Source: Peltaster fructicola
Taxonomy: Eukaryota; Ascomycota; Dothideomycetes
Length of the DNA: 64,000 nt
NCBI GenBank assembly: GCA_001592805.2
Contig: CP051141.1
Coordinates: 496,001 to 560,000 of the forward strand
Reading direction: 5' to 3'
The notes under the pieces are model-generated. The model was not told the DNA's origin. It saw only the letters and a list, made by a program, of their open reading frames with translations, and did not search any database. A program made the position numbers and the translations under genes. This document shows, one piece after another, positions 31,307-42,091 of this stretch; the first letter of the stretch is position 1; every line of letters starts with the position of its first letter.

Positions 31307-34000
31307 ATGACATCTCCTCCACCAGTGCTACCACCTTTACGCTTCCTTGGAATCGACCTACCATCCTCACCTCTCGCTCTGGACCACCTTGCACCGCTAG
31401 AAGGCACGTCAGTGCCTGCGAACACCGGTATGGACAACCGCACCGCCGTTCAGCCTTCGCAAGCATTACCTGATATAGTACCCATCCCGCCAGCCCTCAA
31501 TCCACCAGATCCTCCAAATGCAGCTGCTGAGCAGCTACCTCCGATCGGCGTGGAAGATTGGACATACGATAATCCTGAATCCGACCTCGATCCTGACCAT
31601 GAATCCGAAGACGATGATGTTGACGACGAAGACGATGAAAGAGACGGAGACATGGATAGTGAAGACGATGAGCATGACGATGAGCACGATGTTGACAACG
31701 AACCATACCCATGGCGAGCGATAGCTGAAGACACAAGCTTACCCTGCGAAGACGAGCAAGCCTTTATCGACACCAAAGAGGAGCACAGTGCGAAAGAGCA
31801 TGCATATTGGGAGCAGGAGACCTTCTTCGACCTCGATGATCCTAGTCTACCGCCTGTGGCTCAGGGTCGTATCGAGTGGAATGTCATAGCCTTCAACGGC
31901 ACCAAGGAGAAGCCGAACAAACAACTTGTCATGAAGTCACCAATCGTGCGCATTGGCGACCATGACTGGCAGATCAAGATGTTCCCTCACGGCGATCGAA
32001 CGGAATTCCTCAGTGTGTACGTGGAGTGTCTGACCATGTCGAAGTCAGACTTCAAGGACCAAGTCGACTTCAAGCATCCACCACTGCCAGTCATGAAGGG
32101 AACACCACTAGTCAAGCGTCGAGTCTCTGTCGCCGCTCAGGTAGCTGTTGTCATGTACAATCCAGCGGAACCTCGAGTATACGAGCATAAGATCGATGCA
32201 CACCAGTTTCATAAGCACTCGGCGGACTTTGGCTGGAAGTACTTCTCCCACGAACCACGTCATGAGTTCCACATTCGAAAACACGGCCAACGCCAAGCAA
32301 TCCTGCGTAACGACAAGCTGTCCTTCACAGCATACATTCGCATCGTCCACGATCCAACTGGCTGTCTGTGGGAGAACATCGCACCTCAAGAAGGACGTCC
32401 AACTTCGACCGGCTTGCCATCGTTTGACAGTATGTCCCCTAGACTGGCGACGTACTTGCTTCTCTTTCATCTGGCACCATTTCGTCGCTGGCTCTACAAT
32501 CTAGACATCGCGGACTCTCCCACCGTGTTCGTCCTACAGAGTGCGTTGCAGCACTTCCTAGATCGCAGGCTTGCTCGCAAATATCTTCGCCAACAGGTCC
32601 CTGGTGGTTGCGATATTGTGAATGTACTACATGGACTGCGCGGAAGGCTCGTGAAGGAGGTCAGCAAGCAAGTCTTGTCTGAGTTCGACGCGATACTTGG
32701 CAGTCTTGACGCCACGAACACGCCAATCGCACACAATCGTTTGCTGACAAGCAAGTCTGAGAACATTCAGCAAGCCATCGATACACGTTCTGTTGTCAAC
32801 GACAGTCCAGGTGTCCTCACCTTGGAGCTCGAACGTCAGCGGTTCAACAAGTCGAAGCGCAAATGGGAAAAGGTCAACAATCCTGTCCACCTCAATGACG
32901 AAATCAAGTACGGCTCTGTCAAATATACTCTCTACGCCTTTGTCACACATTCTGGCGCCTTGGGATCTTCTCAATATGTTCCTCACGTTCGACCTGGTGG
33001 TCCCGGAGAGCTCTGGTATGCGTATGACTCCAAGTTTGTCAAGTGCTTGACATCCAAGGCCGCTGAGGCTCGACAGCTTGGCAACAAGTCTGCTGCAAAG
33101 ACGCAGGCACAACCATTCAGCCGACATCACACCCCGCCACCGATAAAGCAAGAGGAAAGCGGTATCGCGTACCTCGCAATGTATGTTCGAGAGGATCTGT
33201 GTGCTGACGCATTCTCCGCACCGGCCGAAGAGGTCAGCAGGGATCCACGGCTCCTTCCTGAACGACTGATGGACTACGCTCGACGCAGCTTTCACTCTAC
33301 TCTCGACCGCCCCATTCTCTCTGAGGTCAAGAGTGCACATGCAAGTGCAGCACCTACAGCTGTGCCACACATGCCTGGCGACCTGATGGACGGCGACGAT
33401 GTCATCATGAGCGATGCTGAGGACAACGGACCTTCCCAATCATACATCAACAGGTTGCTGCAAGGCACCTCTGCTACCAATCGCCAAGATGTGGAGCTTC
33501 AGACCATCCGGAAATGTACAAACTACTTCGCCGGGCCGTTCTTCGATGGCACAGCACTTCTTGATGGCAGGTATCACGGTCGAGGTCGCTTAATCAGCAC
33601 CAATGGTGATGATTACTATGGGCATTTCAAGTACAACAAAGCTGAGGGCAATGGCACTATAATTTACGGACAATCAGGCGACAAATACACTGGTGAATGG
33701 CTCGAAGGACAGCATCACGGTCACGGCACGCTCATCGAGAAGCGCACTGGCAACAAATATGAGGGCGGTTGGGAGCATGGTCGACGCCGTGGCTCATTCA
33801 CGCTCACTGGCAAGGTGACAGAGGACGACAAGCAGTTCTGTCAGATCTGCTGCGAGCGCGAGATGAACATTGCCTTCTACGACTGCGGTCATGTCTTGGC
33901 TTGCAAGCAGTGCGCTGCTGAGCTCCATACATGTCCGATTTGTAGAAAGCAGATTGTTGCTCGCCTTGAGCTCTTCGGCGTCAAGATCGGCATGTTATAG
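31307..34000 (+). CDS. MATH domain, MORN repeat and C-terminal RING protein (probable E3 ubiquitin ligase)
   Basis: Single exon of 897 residues. After a Pro-rich N-terminus and a strongly acidic stretch (about 96-132), residues near 187-355 resemble a MATH/TRAF fold: RIEWNVIAF, SPIVRIGDHDWQIKMFP, FLSVYVECL, FGWKYFSHEP and DKLSFTAYIRI. About three MORN repeats follow near 750-828 (GRYHGRGRLIS, GDKYTGEWLEGQHHGHG, GNKYEGGWEHGRRRG). The C-terminus is a C3HC4 RING of the IAP/MUL1 type with C845, C848, C860, H862, C866, C869, C876 and C879. RING domains of this kind recruit E2 enzymes, so a ubiquitin ligase is likely, with MATH or MORN selecting substrate or membrane. That role is inference. The architecture is not one I know from model yeasts. 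Confidence 0.8.
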   Translation: MTSPPPVLPPLRFLGIDLPSSPLALDHLAPLEGTSVPANTGMDNRTAVQPSQALPDIVPIPPALNPPDPPNAAAEQLPPIGVEDWTYDNPESDLDPDHESEDDDVDDEDDERDGDMDSEDDEHDDEHDVDNEPYPWRAIAEDTSLPCEDEQAFIDTKEEHSAKEHAYWEQETFFDLDDPSLPPVAQGRIEWNVIAFNGTKEKPNKQLVMKSPIVRIGDHDWQIKMFPHGDRTEFLSVYVECLTMSKSDFKDQVDFKHPPLPVMKGTPLVKRRVSVAAQVAVVMYNPAEPRVYEHKIDAHQFHKHSADFGWKYFSHEPRHEFHIRKHGQRQAILRNDKLSFTAYIRIVHDPTGCLWENIAPQEGRPTSTGLPSFDSMSPRLATYLLLFHLAPFRRWLYNLDIADSPTVFVLQSALQHFLDRRLARKYLRQQVPGGCDIVNVLHGLRGRLVKEVSKQVLSEFDAILGSLDATNTPIAHNRLLTSKSENIQQAIDTRSVVNDSPGVLTLELERQRFNKSKRKWEKVNNPVHLNDEIKYGSVKYTLYAFVTHSGALGSSQYVPHVRPGGPGELWYAYDSKFVKCLTSKAAEARQLGNKSAAKTQAQPFSRHHTPPPIKQEESGIAYLAMYVREDLCADAFSAPAEEVSRDPRLLPERLMDYARRSFHSTLDRPILSEVKSAHASAAPTAVPHMPGDLMDGDDVIMSDAEDNGPSQSYINRLLQGTSATNRQDVELQTIRKCTNYFAGPFFDGTALLDGRYHGRGRLISTNGDDYYGHFKYNKAEGNGTIIYGQSGDKYTGEWLEGQHHGHGTLIEKRTGNKYEGGWEHGRRRGSFTLTGKVTEDDKQFCQICCEREMNIAFYDCGHVLACKQCAAELHTCPICRKQIVARLELFGVKIGML

Positions 34001-34227
34001 ATGTTGCATGATACGCCTAGCGTGCACACTCTCTTTCACTTTACATAGATACCCGCATCGGCAGTAGGCAATCAATAACTCGTTTTATATTGTGCCTCAC
34101 CCTCGAAGGCTTCTTCTCTGCTATGTATCTGATGCATCCATGTATGCAATGCCGCTAAATGTCAACTATATGCCTATCATCGTACCGCCAATGTTGATAA
34201 GTCAAATGTGCATCTGCCAATTCTCTC
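34001..34227. other. Convergent 3' region
   Basis: About 230 bp between the stop codons of the RING gene and the NAPE-PLD-like gene. Nothing is recognised beyond AT-richer 3' UTR-like sequence. Confidence 0.4.
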
Positions 34228-35493
34228 TCACACAGCGATCGTCTCTCCAATATTGACCAAGCCAACGCCTCCTTCTTTAGGTACTAGTGGTGTGCCATCA
34301 CCTTCGACACCACCACCGCACCATATACCCTGCTTTTCAGCATGTTCTCTCCAAGTACGGCCTGGATCCTGCACGGCCTCGAAAGCAGCGCTCAAAGCAC
34401 CTCTTAGTGTCATGTAGTGCATGCCAATGCTCAGCTTGCTCCTGATATCGCGGTGAATGTCTAGGCTCTGGACAGGCGAGCAGTGCACTTCAGCCATGAA
34501 CGCTGCTGGTTTGAAGCAGCCGATTGGCAGTAATGATAAATCAAAGGGTCCTATAAGTTCACCGATCCGCTTGAAGACTGGACATGGTGATGGTGCACCC
34601 ACGACTTGATAGCCTGTATCGCCAGCGAAGAACAACTTCTTGCTAGTAGCTTCCACAGCGAAAGAGCACCACAATGCCTTGTTGCCATCAAATAGACCTC
34701 GTCTCGACCCATGCTGAGCCGGCAGACATGTCAGTCTGATGCTGCTCTTGACCTCTGGCACTGCTACCTCAACGCCATCCCACCAGTCCAGCTCGGTGAC
34801 ATCAGTTGGCAAGCATTTGGCGTGCTTGAGAAAGAACTCGCGGCCTCCTAGACCACAGAAAACGTGTATTTTGCCTTTCCGTCGAGTGTATATTTTCTTG
34901 ATGGCATCTAGGTCGAGGTGGTCGTAATGATTGTGAGAGATGCATATTATGTCGGCTTCGGGAAGCTCCTCAACTGTACAAGGTGTGGGTGTGAAGCGTC
35001 TCGGTCCAACGAACGAGACAGGGCTCATCCTTTCGCAAAAGACTGGATCGAAGAGTATCCTAATGCCTCTTTCTGCGCCATTGTCGGCAGGCGTCTCGAC
35101 CAGGAAGCTGGCGTGCCCTATCCAGGTTGCTCTCAGTGTATCTTTCTGCTCAACTCCCCAAGTAGGTTTCTGTACCTTGACCAGCTCTTCTGACCGAAGT
35201 CCGTTGAGACCTTCGGGCAAGGGAATGTTTGTTTTGTCAGGATGATGTGTGAAGCGCAACTTCAACGCGTCGATGAGGCTGGGTTTATGTGATTCGGCTG
35301 AAGGCCAGGGGTTGTGAAAGGTCCGTGGGTGTCCAACGTGGTGTGCTTTATCATTCTCCGACTCCGGTATGATTGCCTTTGGCGCCGTGACAGTCAGTGT
35401 GGAAAGCATCGCCTTGAACACACACGGTGCTAGTCAGGAGGGATTGAAGGTGGAGGAGAGCGCTCTGAAGGCAATACGCCTACCGTGAAGCAT
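34228..35493 (-). CDS. FMP30: NAPE-PLD-like metallo-beta-lactamase-fold phospholipase
   Basis: Relatives hydrolyse N-acyl-phosphatidylethanolamine to N-acylethanolamine and phosphatidic acid; the yeast relative Fmp30 acts in mitochondrial inner membrane lipid balance. The metal-binding motif is ISHNHYDHLD, with further ligands in LPAQHGSRR, FFAGDTGYQ and IGMHYMT; ATWIGHASFLVET marks the fold entry. The main exon is 35429-34228. I propose a 10-nt first exon (35493-35484: ATG CTT CAC G) joined across a 54-nt intron ending CTGACTAG, giving MLHAPCVFKAMLSTL and 403 residues. Otherwise translation would start at the ATG at 35409. Length and motifs match the family; substrate in this fungus is inference. 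Confidence 0.85.
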
Positions 35494-36570
35494 TGTGAAG
35501 GCTCTTTTCTTGATCCAACATGTCTATCATCCGAGAGTACCACATGGGCTGTGGGAGATGGGCAAAGAGCTGAGATCAAGGAGTGCAGCTATCCAACAGA
35601 AGGAGAAATATGAAACACATGCGGAATAGGTTGGTTGACGTCCAGCTGCAGCCGTCGAGCTCCGATGTCATTAGTTGAGTAGCGCGCCAATCAAGTGGTG
35701 CCTTGCATGCCTGAGGCTGCACACTCTGACTCCGTGATCAATATTACAACGTCTGCATTCCTTTCGTATACTTCTGATAGGATCACTCGTCGTACCACTC
35801 GTATACGACATCCGCAATCTCAAACGAAGATCATTGTTCCAGTCAACTGCTCAAGTCGCTCAGCCTCAGGATCGAGCATCTCGTCGTATTGACTGCCACC
35901 AATCTGCAATCCCCTCACTAATTAGCGTTGAGCTTGATCTGCTCGTCGAAACGATCCCTGACCAGCTGCTAGAGCAGCGGACGCCGCGGCCTCTGGCCAT
36001 TGATGGGAGATAGTCGGCACAACAATGTGGTAAGAGGTGGAGGCGCGAGGATAGAAGACGCACTTTACCCACTACAACCTTGGGCCTCCCCTCGCACTGT
36101 AACAATGCACTGCCGTCAACCAAACGCATGAGCGTGGCTTATGCCCCTGGTTATCTTACCTCACCTGCCCCATGTGGCCAAGTCTGTTGATCGACAAACG
36201 GGACTTCGACTCGATAGAGTGTGGTTATTCTCGAGAGACGTCACGGAAGACTATCTTGCACAATCAATAGAACAATGGAACCAACCCTGATCAGCCACAT
36301 CGACGACATTGCCCGGCTCATAAACGAGATGGGGCGAATTCTCACCTTCTAACCTCGTACAAGGTCCTCTGCCAAGATGCGAGAGCTCGCATTTATCTTG
36401 TGCTGACGCTGCCGATCTGCATGATGCTACGGGCAGTCCATAGTCACTGCAGTGCAAAGCCTAAGTCGCACGTCACCTCACTCGTTTTCCCTTATGTATA
36501 TAGTATCCTCTCCCTTCTGCTGATCTCAACCAGCTTAGTCTCACGGTTCTCTCGAAAGTCATAGGGCTGA
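35494..36570. other. Divergent intergenic region upstream of the S41-like protease
   Basis: About 1.1 kb with no recognised gene. It should contain two promoters. Confidence 0.45.
36497..36503 (+). promoter_or_regulatory. TATA-like element upstream of the S41-like protease
   Basis: TATATAG lies about 74 bp before the ATG at 36571, a typical core promoter distance. Pattern match only. Confidence 0.35.
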
Positions 36571-39258
36571 ATGATGGCTGGAAACACATTCACACTCGCG
36601 TTGACAGCATTGCTGGTCAGTTCCGTAGAGGCAAGGTTCAGAGGATGGGGACCATTCAGTCATCCTGGATGGCTGTGGCCTTCAGTCTATGAGCCACCTC
36701 AACCCGAGAACACGCACCCAGGCTGGCCAGGCTTTCCTTCGGTCCCATACACAACTCACACCACAGCGCTTACAACTACTACCGAGACCACCAAAACTGG
36801 TATCACATCTCGCACAACTCCTGCTTCCGGACTTACGACATCGATCAGCTACAAGACGAGTCTCAGCGGCAGCTCTGCATCAATTGCACCATCGAGGTCA
36901 AGCAGTCATCCATCAGTCAGTGGCAGTCTGAGCCTGACGACAAGCAGGTCCAGGGCCAGTGGTTCTGCATCTTCAAGTGCTCCGGCTCCTTCAGGCTCTG
37001 GGCTGTCACCATGCGCAAGCATCTCCAAGCTCATTGCAAACTTCACCAGAGTAGGTACAGCAATACCTACAGTGCCTGCTAAGCTCGGACTCGATTGCCT
37101 GAATTCCATACCGTTCAATCAATCCGCTGCTGTTGCATTCGTGGACTCAATTCGACCATATCTTGAGTGGCAGACCACCATTGAGTATCTGAAGGATCCA
37201 CCGGCAGAGTATGCAGAGAAGATCCAACCTGCATATGACTTCAGGGCAGACTACGAGCGTATCTACAACAACGCCGTGTCTGGAGCTTATACGAGCGAAT
37301 ATGCCTTCGGCACTGACTTGTACACCGCCTTTCAGCGAGCTCACGATGGTCACTTTGTCGTGTATCCGGACTCAGTGGCATCACTTATCACGTTTGGAAG
37401 GCAAACGCCATTGGTATCTGTCTCTCTCGATGGTCAAAGCATTCCACAAGTCTATGCTTACTCTGATGTGCTTGCTGCTAGCTTCGGCAATGCCAGCTTC
37501 ACTCCTAGCGCCCTCACACAGATCAATGGTCAAGACTCAACCACATATCTGCTGCAATATGCTCAGCTTGGCAGTCTTCAAGACAGGGACGCTCTTTGGA
37601 ACAATGTCTTCTACGAACTCGCGCAAGTGGCACTAGGTTCAGCTGGAACTGGCACTGGAACATTTGCTGGCTCTGGTCGTGGCCGGTTCTTCTACCCAGG
37701 ACCAGACACTACACTCACTTTCGAGAACGGCACAAGTGTGACAACACCAAACTTCGCTCGCATCCTTGTACCATTTACGAACATCACCAGCGGCGCCGAC
37801 CTTTATCGCAAGTTCCTGGCAGTACCGTCCGGGGAGCCAAAAGGTGCACTGGAGCTAGCAACTGCCACACCCTCTACCATCTCGAGGTCCGTCGGCGTTA
37901 GCTCTACAAGATTGGCAAGTAGCGCCACACTTTCGTCGAGGTCATCCACAAGAGCCGCCAGCAGTGTTCGTGCTACAGCTACCACTTCGCAAACATCGCT
38001 TAGTATACCGGCGCCTGGCTATCCTAGTCCGCTCGTACGGGAGCCAGCCAATCTTAATTCTGGCTACTTCCTCCAGGGAGAAGGCTACGATGATGTTGCT
38101 GTCCTCGCCGTGAACAGTTTCGTCAGTACATTGGCGGATGAGATCCCATTCCAATCTGTCAACACATACACCATCAACCAGGCTGTTGCGCAGAACAAGA
38201 CCAAGCTCATCATTGATGTCAGTGCGAATGGAGGCGGTACCATCTTGCAGGGCTATGACCTCTTCAAGCAGCTATTCCCTGGCATCACTCCATGGGGTGG
38301 TCAACGATTCCGTGCCCACGAGGCAATTGACATAATTGGACAGGAGTTCAGTGCGTACTCTGCGGGAATTCCTCGCACGGAGAGCCAGAATCAGACAGCT
38401 CTGGATGTACTATCAAGCCCGTTCAACTACCGAACTGACCTGGACGCCGACTACAAGCAGTTCACCTCTTGGGCAGAGAAGTACGGGCCTCACGCCTATG
38501 GACCTCAGCCCGACAACTTCACTTCGTTGCTTCGTTGGAACTTGAGCGACCCACTGATTCTTGAGAACAGTGGTGGCATCTATGTGTCTGGCTACCTCAA
38601 TCGCAGCAACATCACAGTGCAGCCATTCAAGGCCGAGAATATTATCGTGGTCACCGATGGCTACTGTGCCTCAACCTGTACCATTTTCAGCGAGCTTATG
38701 CGACAGCAGGGTGGTGTCAAGTTTGTATCGCTCGGAGGACGGCCCAACAAGAACATCACTCAAGCAGTTGGAGGTGTGAAAGGAACCAACGACATTCCGT
38801 ACCTCGACCTTCTCTCCTATGTTGAGCAGGTGTTCGAGACTCCACTGCTAAACAGCCGTCAATTCTACAACACAACTGTCCTGGGCCAGTACAACGATTT
38901 GTTTGAATACAGATCTACTGCGGCTGTGATCAACTCCCGAGATGGACTCCGGCAAGGCGATGCTTCTCAAACTCCTTTACAATTCCTGTACGAGCCATCA
39001 GACTGCCGCATATACTATACACCAGAGATGACTGTCGACATCTCCGCGTCATGGCGAGCAGTAGCAGACTCTGCATGGAACGGTGTCAATCACTGCGTTG
39101 CAGGTAGTCTAGGTGCCACTGGTGAGGTGCAGAAGAGAGCTCTGCACGAGCGTAAGAGGCATAGCAGCGCAGAGAAAAGAGATCTGCTTGAAAGTGTCGA
39201 TAACATCTTCGACGGACAAGGTCACACTTTCAGTGGTGACAGTGTTATGATCATCTAG
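36571..39258 (+). CDS. Secreted S41-family (CPAF/UstP-like) serine protease
   Basis: Single exon of 895 residues. The N-terminus (FTLALTALLVSSVEARF) is a signal peptide, followed by a Ser/Thr-rich stretch to about residue 145. The next region (SPCASISKLIANF to FAFQRAHDGHF-type sequence) resembles the N-terminal domain of fungal CPAF-like proteins. A second Ser/Thr-rich linker spans about 423-490, then the S41 catalytic domain has KLIIDVSANGGGTILQGYDLF and VTDGYCASTC, where Ser701 is the likely nucleophile. Several N-x-S/T sites fit secretion. The family includes UstP-type proteases that cut peptide precursors in ustiloxin-like clusters, but no such cluster surrounds this gene. It may be a general secreted or wall-associated protease. 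Confidence 0.8.
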   Translation: MMAGNTFTLALTALLVSSVEARFRGWGPFSHPGWLWPSVYEPPQPENTHPGWPGFPSVPYTTHTTALTTTTETTKTGITSRTTPASGLTTSISYKTSLSGSSASIAPSRSSSHPSVSGSLSLTTSRSRASGSASSSAPAPSGSGLSPCASISKLIANFTRVGTAIPTVPAKLGLDCLNSIPFNQSAAVAFVDSIRPYLEWQTTIEYLKDPPAEYAEKIQPAYDFRADYERIYNNAVSGAYTSEYAFGTDLYTAFQRAHDGHFVVYPDSVASLITFGRQTPLVSVSLDGQSIPQVYAYSDVLAASFGNASFTPSALTQINGQDSTTYLLQYAQLGSLQDRDALWNNVFYELAQVALGSAGTGTGTFAGSGRGRFFYPGPDTTLTFENGTSVTTPNFARILVPFTNITSGADLYRKFLAVPSGEPKGALELATATPSTISRSVGVSSTRLASSATLSSRSSTRAASSVRATATTSQTSLSIPAPGYPSPLVREPANLNSGYFLQGEGYDDVAVLAVNSFVSTLADEIPFQSVNTYTINQAVAQNKTKLIIDVSANGGGTILQGYDLFKQLFPGITPWGGQRFRAHEAIDIIGQEFSAYSAGIPRTESQNQTALDVLSSPFNYRTDLDADYKQFTSWAEKYGPHAYGPQPDNFTSLLRWNLSDPLILENSGGIYVSGYLNRSNITVQPFKAENIIVVTDGYCASTCTIFSELMRQQGGVKFVSLGGRPNKNITQAVGGVKGTNDIPYLDLLSYVEQVFETPLLNSRQFYNTTVLGQYNDLFEYRSTAAVINSRDGLRQGDASQTPLQFLYEPSDCRIYYTPEMTVDISASWRAVADSAWNGVNHCVAGSLGATGEVQKRALHERKRHSSAEKRDLLESVDNIFDGQGHTFSGDSVMII

Positions 39259-39560
39259 ACAACTGGTGCGAGAAGCAAATACATTGAGTCCACTGTATAA
39301 CACAAATACGATGCACTAGGTGCACAATATGCTATCTACTCCCTGGTAACTTGTTGCCCTCATTAAAAAACCCTGTGAGCGTACGATTGCTTCATTCAGG
39401 GGAAAAGAGTGACAACAGAGGAAACCAACAGTGGTCTGACGACCTTGTCCTTACATGCTATTGATCTCCTGTAGATGTGCTGATCATAAGAGCGTTGTGT
39501 GAGTCGTCATGTCGTAGATCGTGAAGTCGTTTGTCTGGTAATGCAAGGAAGCGTAGCCTG
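39259..39560. other. Convergent 3' region between the protease and the PNRC-like gene
   Basis: About 300 bp with a CATTAAAAAACCC A-rich run near 39361. No gene recognised. Confidence 0.4.
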
Positions 39561-40641
39561 TCATACAATCTTGAGAATGCGTTTGAGATCGTCCGCCATA
39601 GCTTGTGTGTCCCTAGACGGAGGTGGTTGTGGACTTTCTGTCTGGCCATTGAAAGGACTGTGACCTGTCAGCATGACGACCGGTGAGTTCACGACACTCG
39701 TACCTGTTCCCGACACGGGCCCCATAGAATGGAGAATGTGTTTGCTGTCGGGAACTGCCAAAGGGCGCGCGATCATCTCTGAATGGAGAGTAGGTGTGCT
39801 GTGCTCTCCAGTCGTTTGAGTGAGATGAACGCGGTCGTGGCTGGTCATATTGTGTCTGGGAAGAACGGAGCGAATCAGTTGATGGAGATCGCCATGATGG
39901 GAAAGAGTCGTGTCTGGGAAGTGATGGGACAGGAGGTTGCTTGACAGGGCAAGGAGACGTAGAACGCCACGATGCTGCCGTAAATGCTGGGGAGGGTGGT
40001 GTGCGATATGAAGAGATGGTAGAGCGAGATGACAAAGTGGAATGAGCACTCGATGAGCGCCAGGAGGCAGTGCAAGACGATGGAGAAGATGGCAGTTCAG
40101 CAAACATGCTGAGGTAGAAATTTCGTACCGTGTCAGTGTTGTCGACCGTCTGACGTTCACGATCGGCTCGCTCCTTCCGATCTGCAGCAAAGAACATGTC
40201 GAGAGTGTTGCTAGACTTCTTGGACGGCGATATTGGAGGAGAAGTGTCCTCGCCGTCGGAAATGTTGCCAGGCGAAGATGGGGCCATGGGCGTCAGGGTC
40301 TTGCGGAAGAATTTTGGAATCGGAAGAGATGAAGGATCAGGTGAGGCGTGAAATGTCGGACCAGCATACGCTTGCTCCTTCAGTGGTGTTGCAGGAACGG
40401 CATTGTATGTGCGAGCAGTGTTCCTTGGACTGCTATGCGCATTAGTATTGTTGAGGCTGGCGTTGTGCTTGTGCGGCTGGCGAGGTTTCGCGACGTGCTG
40501 AGCTGGCGAGGCAGCAGGTACACTTGGTGAGTTGGCGGTCTGGCCTTCAGAAAAGTTGTTGCTCTTGCGTGATCGGCCTCGACGGTTCTTGGTCTGGCGT
40601 GCTGGCGTCGCCTCGCCGACTTGAGGTGATTCAGGATCCAT
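39561..40641 (-). CDS. Edc1/PNRC-like mRNA decapping activator (disordered)
   Basis: Two exons (40641-39704 and 39657-39561) with a 46-nt intron encode 344 residues that are almost wholly disordered, rich in Ser, Pro, Arg and Gln. Residues 92-112 read YAGPTFHASPDPSSLPIPKFF (shown as YAGPTFHASPDPSS then LPIPKFF). This matches the PNRC motif by which yeast Edc1/Edc2 and human PNRC2 bind Dcp1 and stimulate decapping. Splicing moves the frame so that the protein ends MADDLKRILKIV, a short amphipathic helix I associate with fungal relatives. Decapping activation is inferred from the motif alone. No folded domain is seen. Confidence 0.68.
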
Positions 40642-41278
40642 TCTTGATAGGATCTGGAAGATACTGCAAGAATGAAGGGCTTGTGTCTGACTGAAGCCGA
40701 TATACCACAGATCCGAGTCCAGTCTAGCGTGGTGGAGGTTGTTCAGATGAGCGTGATCGTTGTAGTCTCGAGAGTATCTTGTATAAAGCAGTGTTCGAAG
40801 CAGTGTGTGTTTGGGTTGTAGACATTCTCAGAAACGAAGATATGAAGGTAAATTCAGCTGTAGATCGTTTCAGGGCCTTCTGAACGGTCTGTGCTGTCGC
40901 TCTGTTGAAGGGCAAGCAACAATAACAGTGGTTGAGTATGGGAGCGTCATGAAGTCGAAGCCGCACTTCAGTGGTCGCGATAACGTCCGTGCGCATATGT
41001 CATTCTTTATTGAGTGACTGGCTGGAGGATCCACCTCAAGCTCTACCTTCATATATCGCGTCCTCCGCACGAAAAGTGCCTCATTCTTTCTGCTTCCGTT
41101 GAACCCATAGTGTTCAGACTGGTGATCAGCATCCGCATCTCAGCTAACAACGAAGACTCGGTCACGAAACCCCGCGCGCCCACCAAGACCTGGGCTTTAT
41201 ATTGGCTCCTCCTTCGAGCACAGGCGTTTAGCCTTGTTTCCAGACACCCGCCACACTCCATAGCACGACACAATCACT
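40642..41278. other. Divergent intergenic region between the PNRC-like gene and RBX1
   Basis: About 640 bp, presumed to carry both promoters. GGCTTTATATTGG about 80 bp before the RBX1 start may be a core promoter element. Confidence 0.45.
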
Positions 41279-41731
<453 letters not shown>

Positions 41732-42091
41732 ATGGGTCGCGGCTCTTGCAGCTCAGCTTTTCGCCGTTGGCACAGACCAAATGACAATCTGGTCTGAAAG
41801 CGGAGACATGCGTGACCTGACAACGATGGAGTCTTCGTCTCTCTTCGGCCGGAAACAGCACAAGAGCGCATACGGACATTACGAGACTACGGCTGATATG
41901 ATAAGTTGAACGGAGGCATTGCAGGCGTTCGGCAGATGTGAGGGAGGACAAGGCAAAGCAGTAGTCCTGCAAGCCACGGCTCTTGATAGGGTCGAAATCA
42001 TTCATTTTACGATCGTATGCACTTCATGAAGGCTCAGCGTCATTGCTGGCTATGGACTCCGTCACCGAACTCCTCGCGAAATCCAAAGCCC
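41732..42091. other. Convergent 3' region between RBX1 and SPC1
   Basis: About 360 bp. A 112-codon antisense frame overlaps it but extends into RBX1 and has no recognisable content. Confidence 0.4.
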
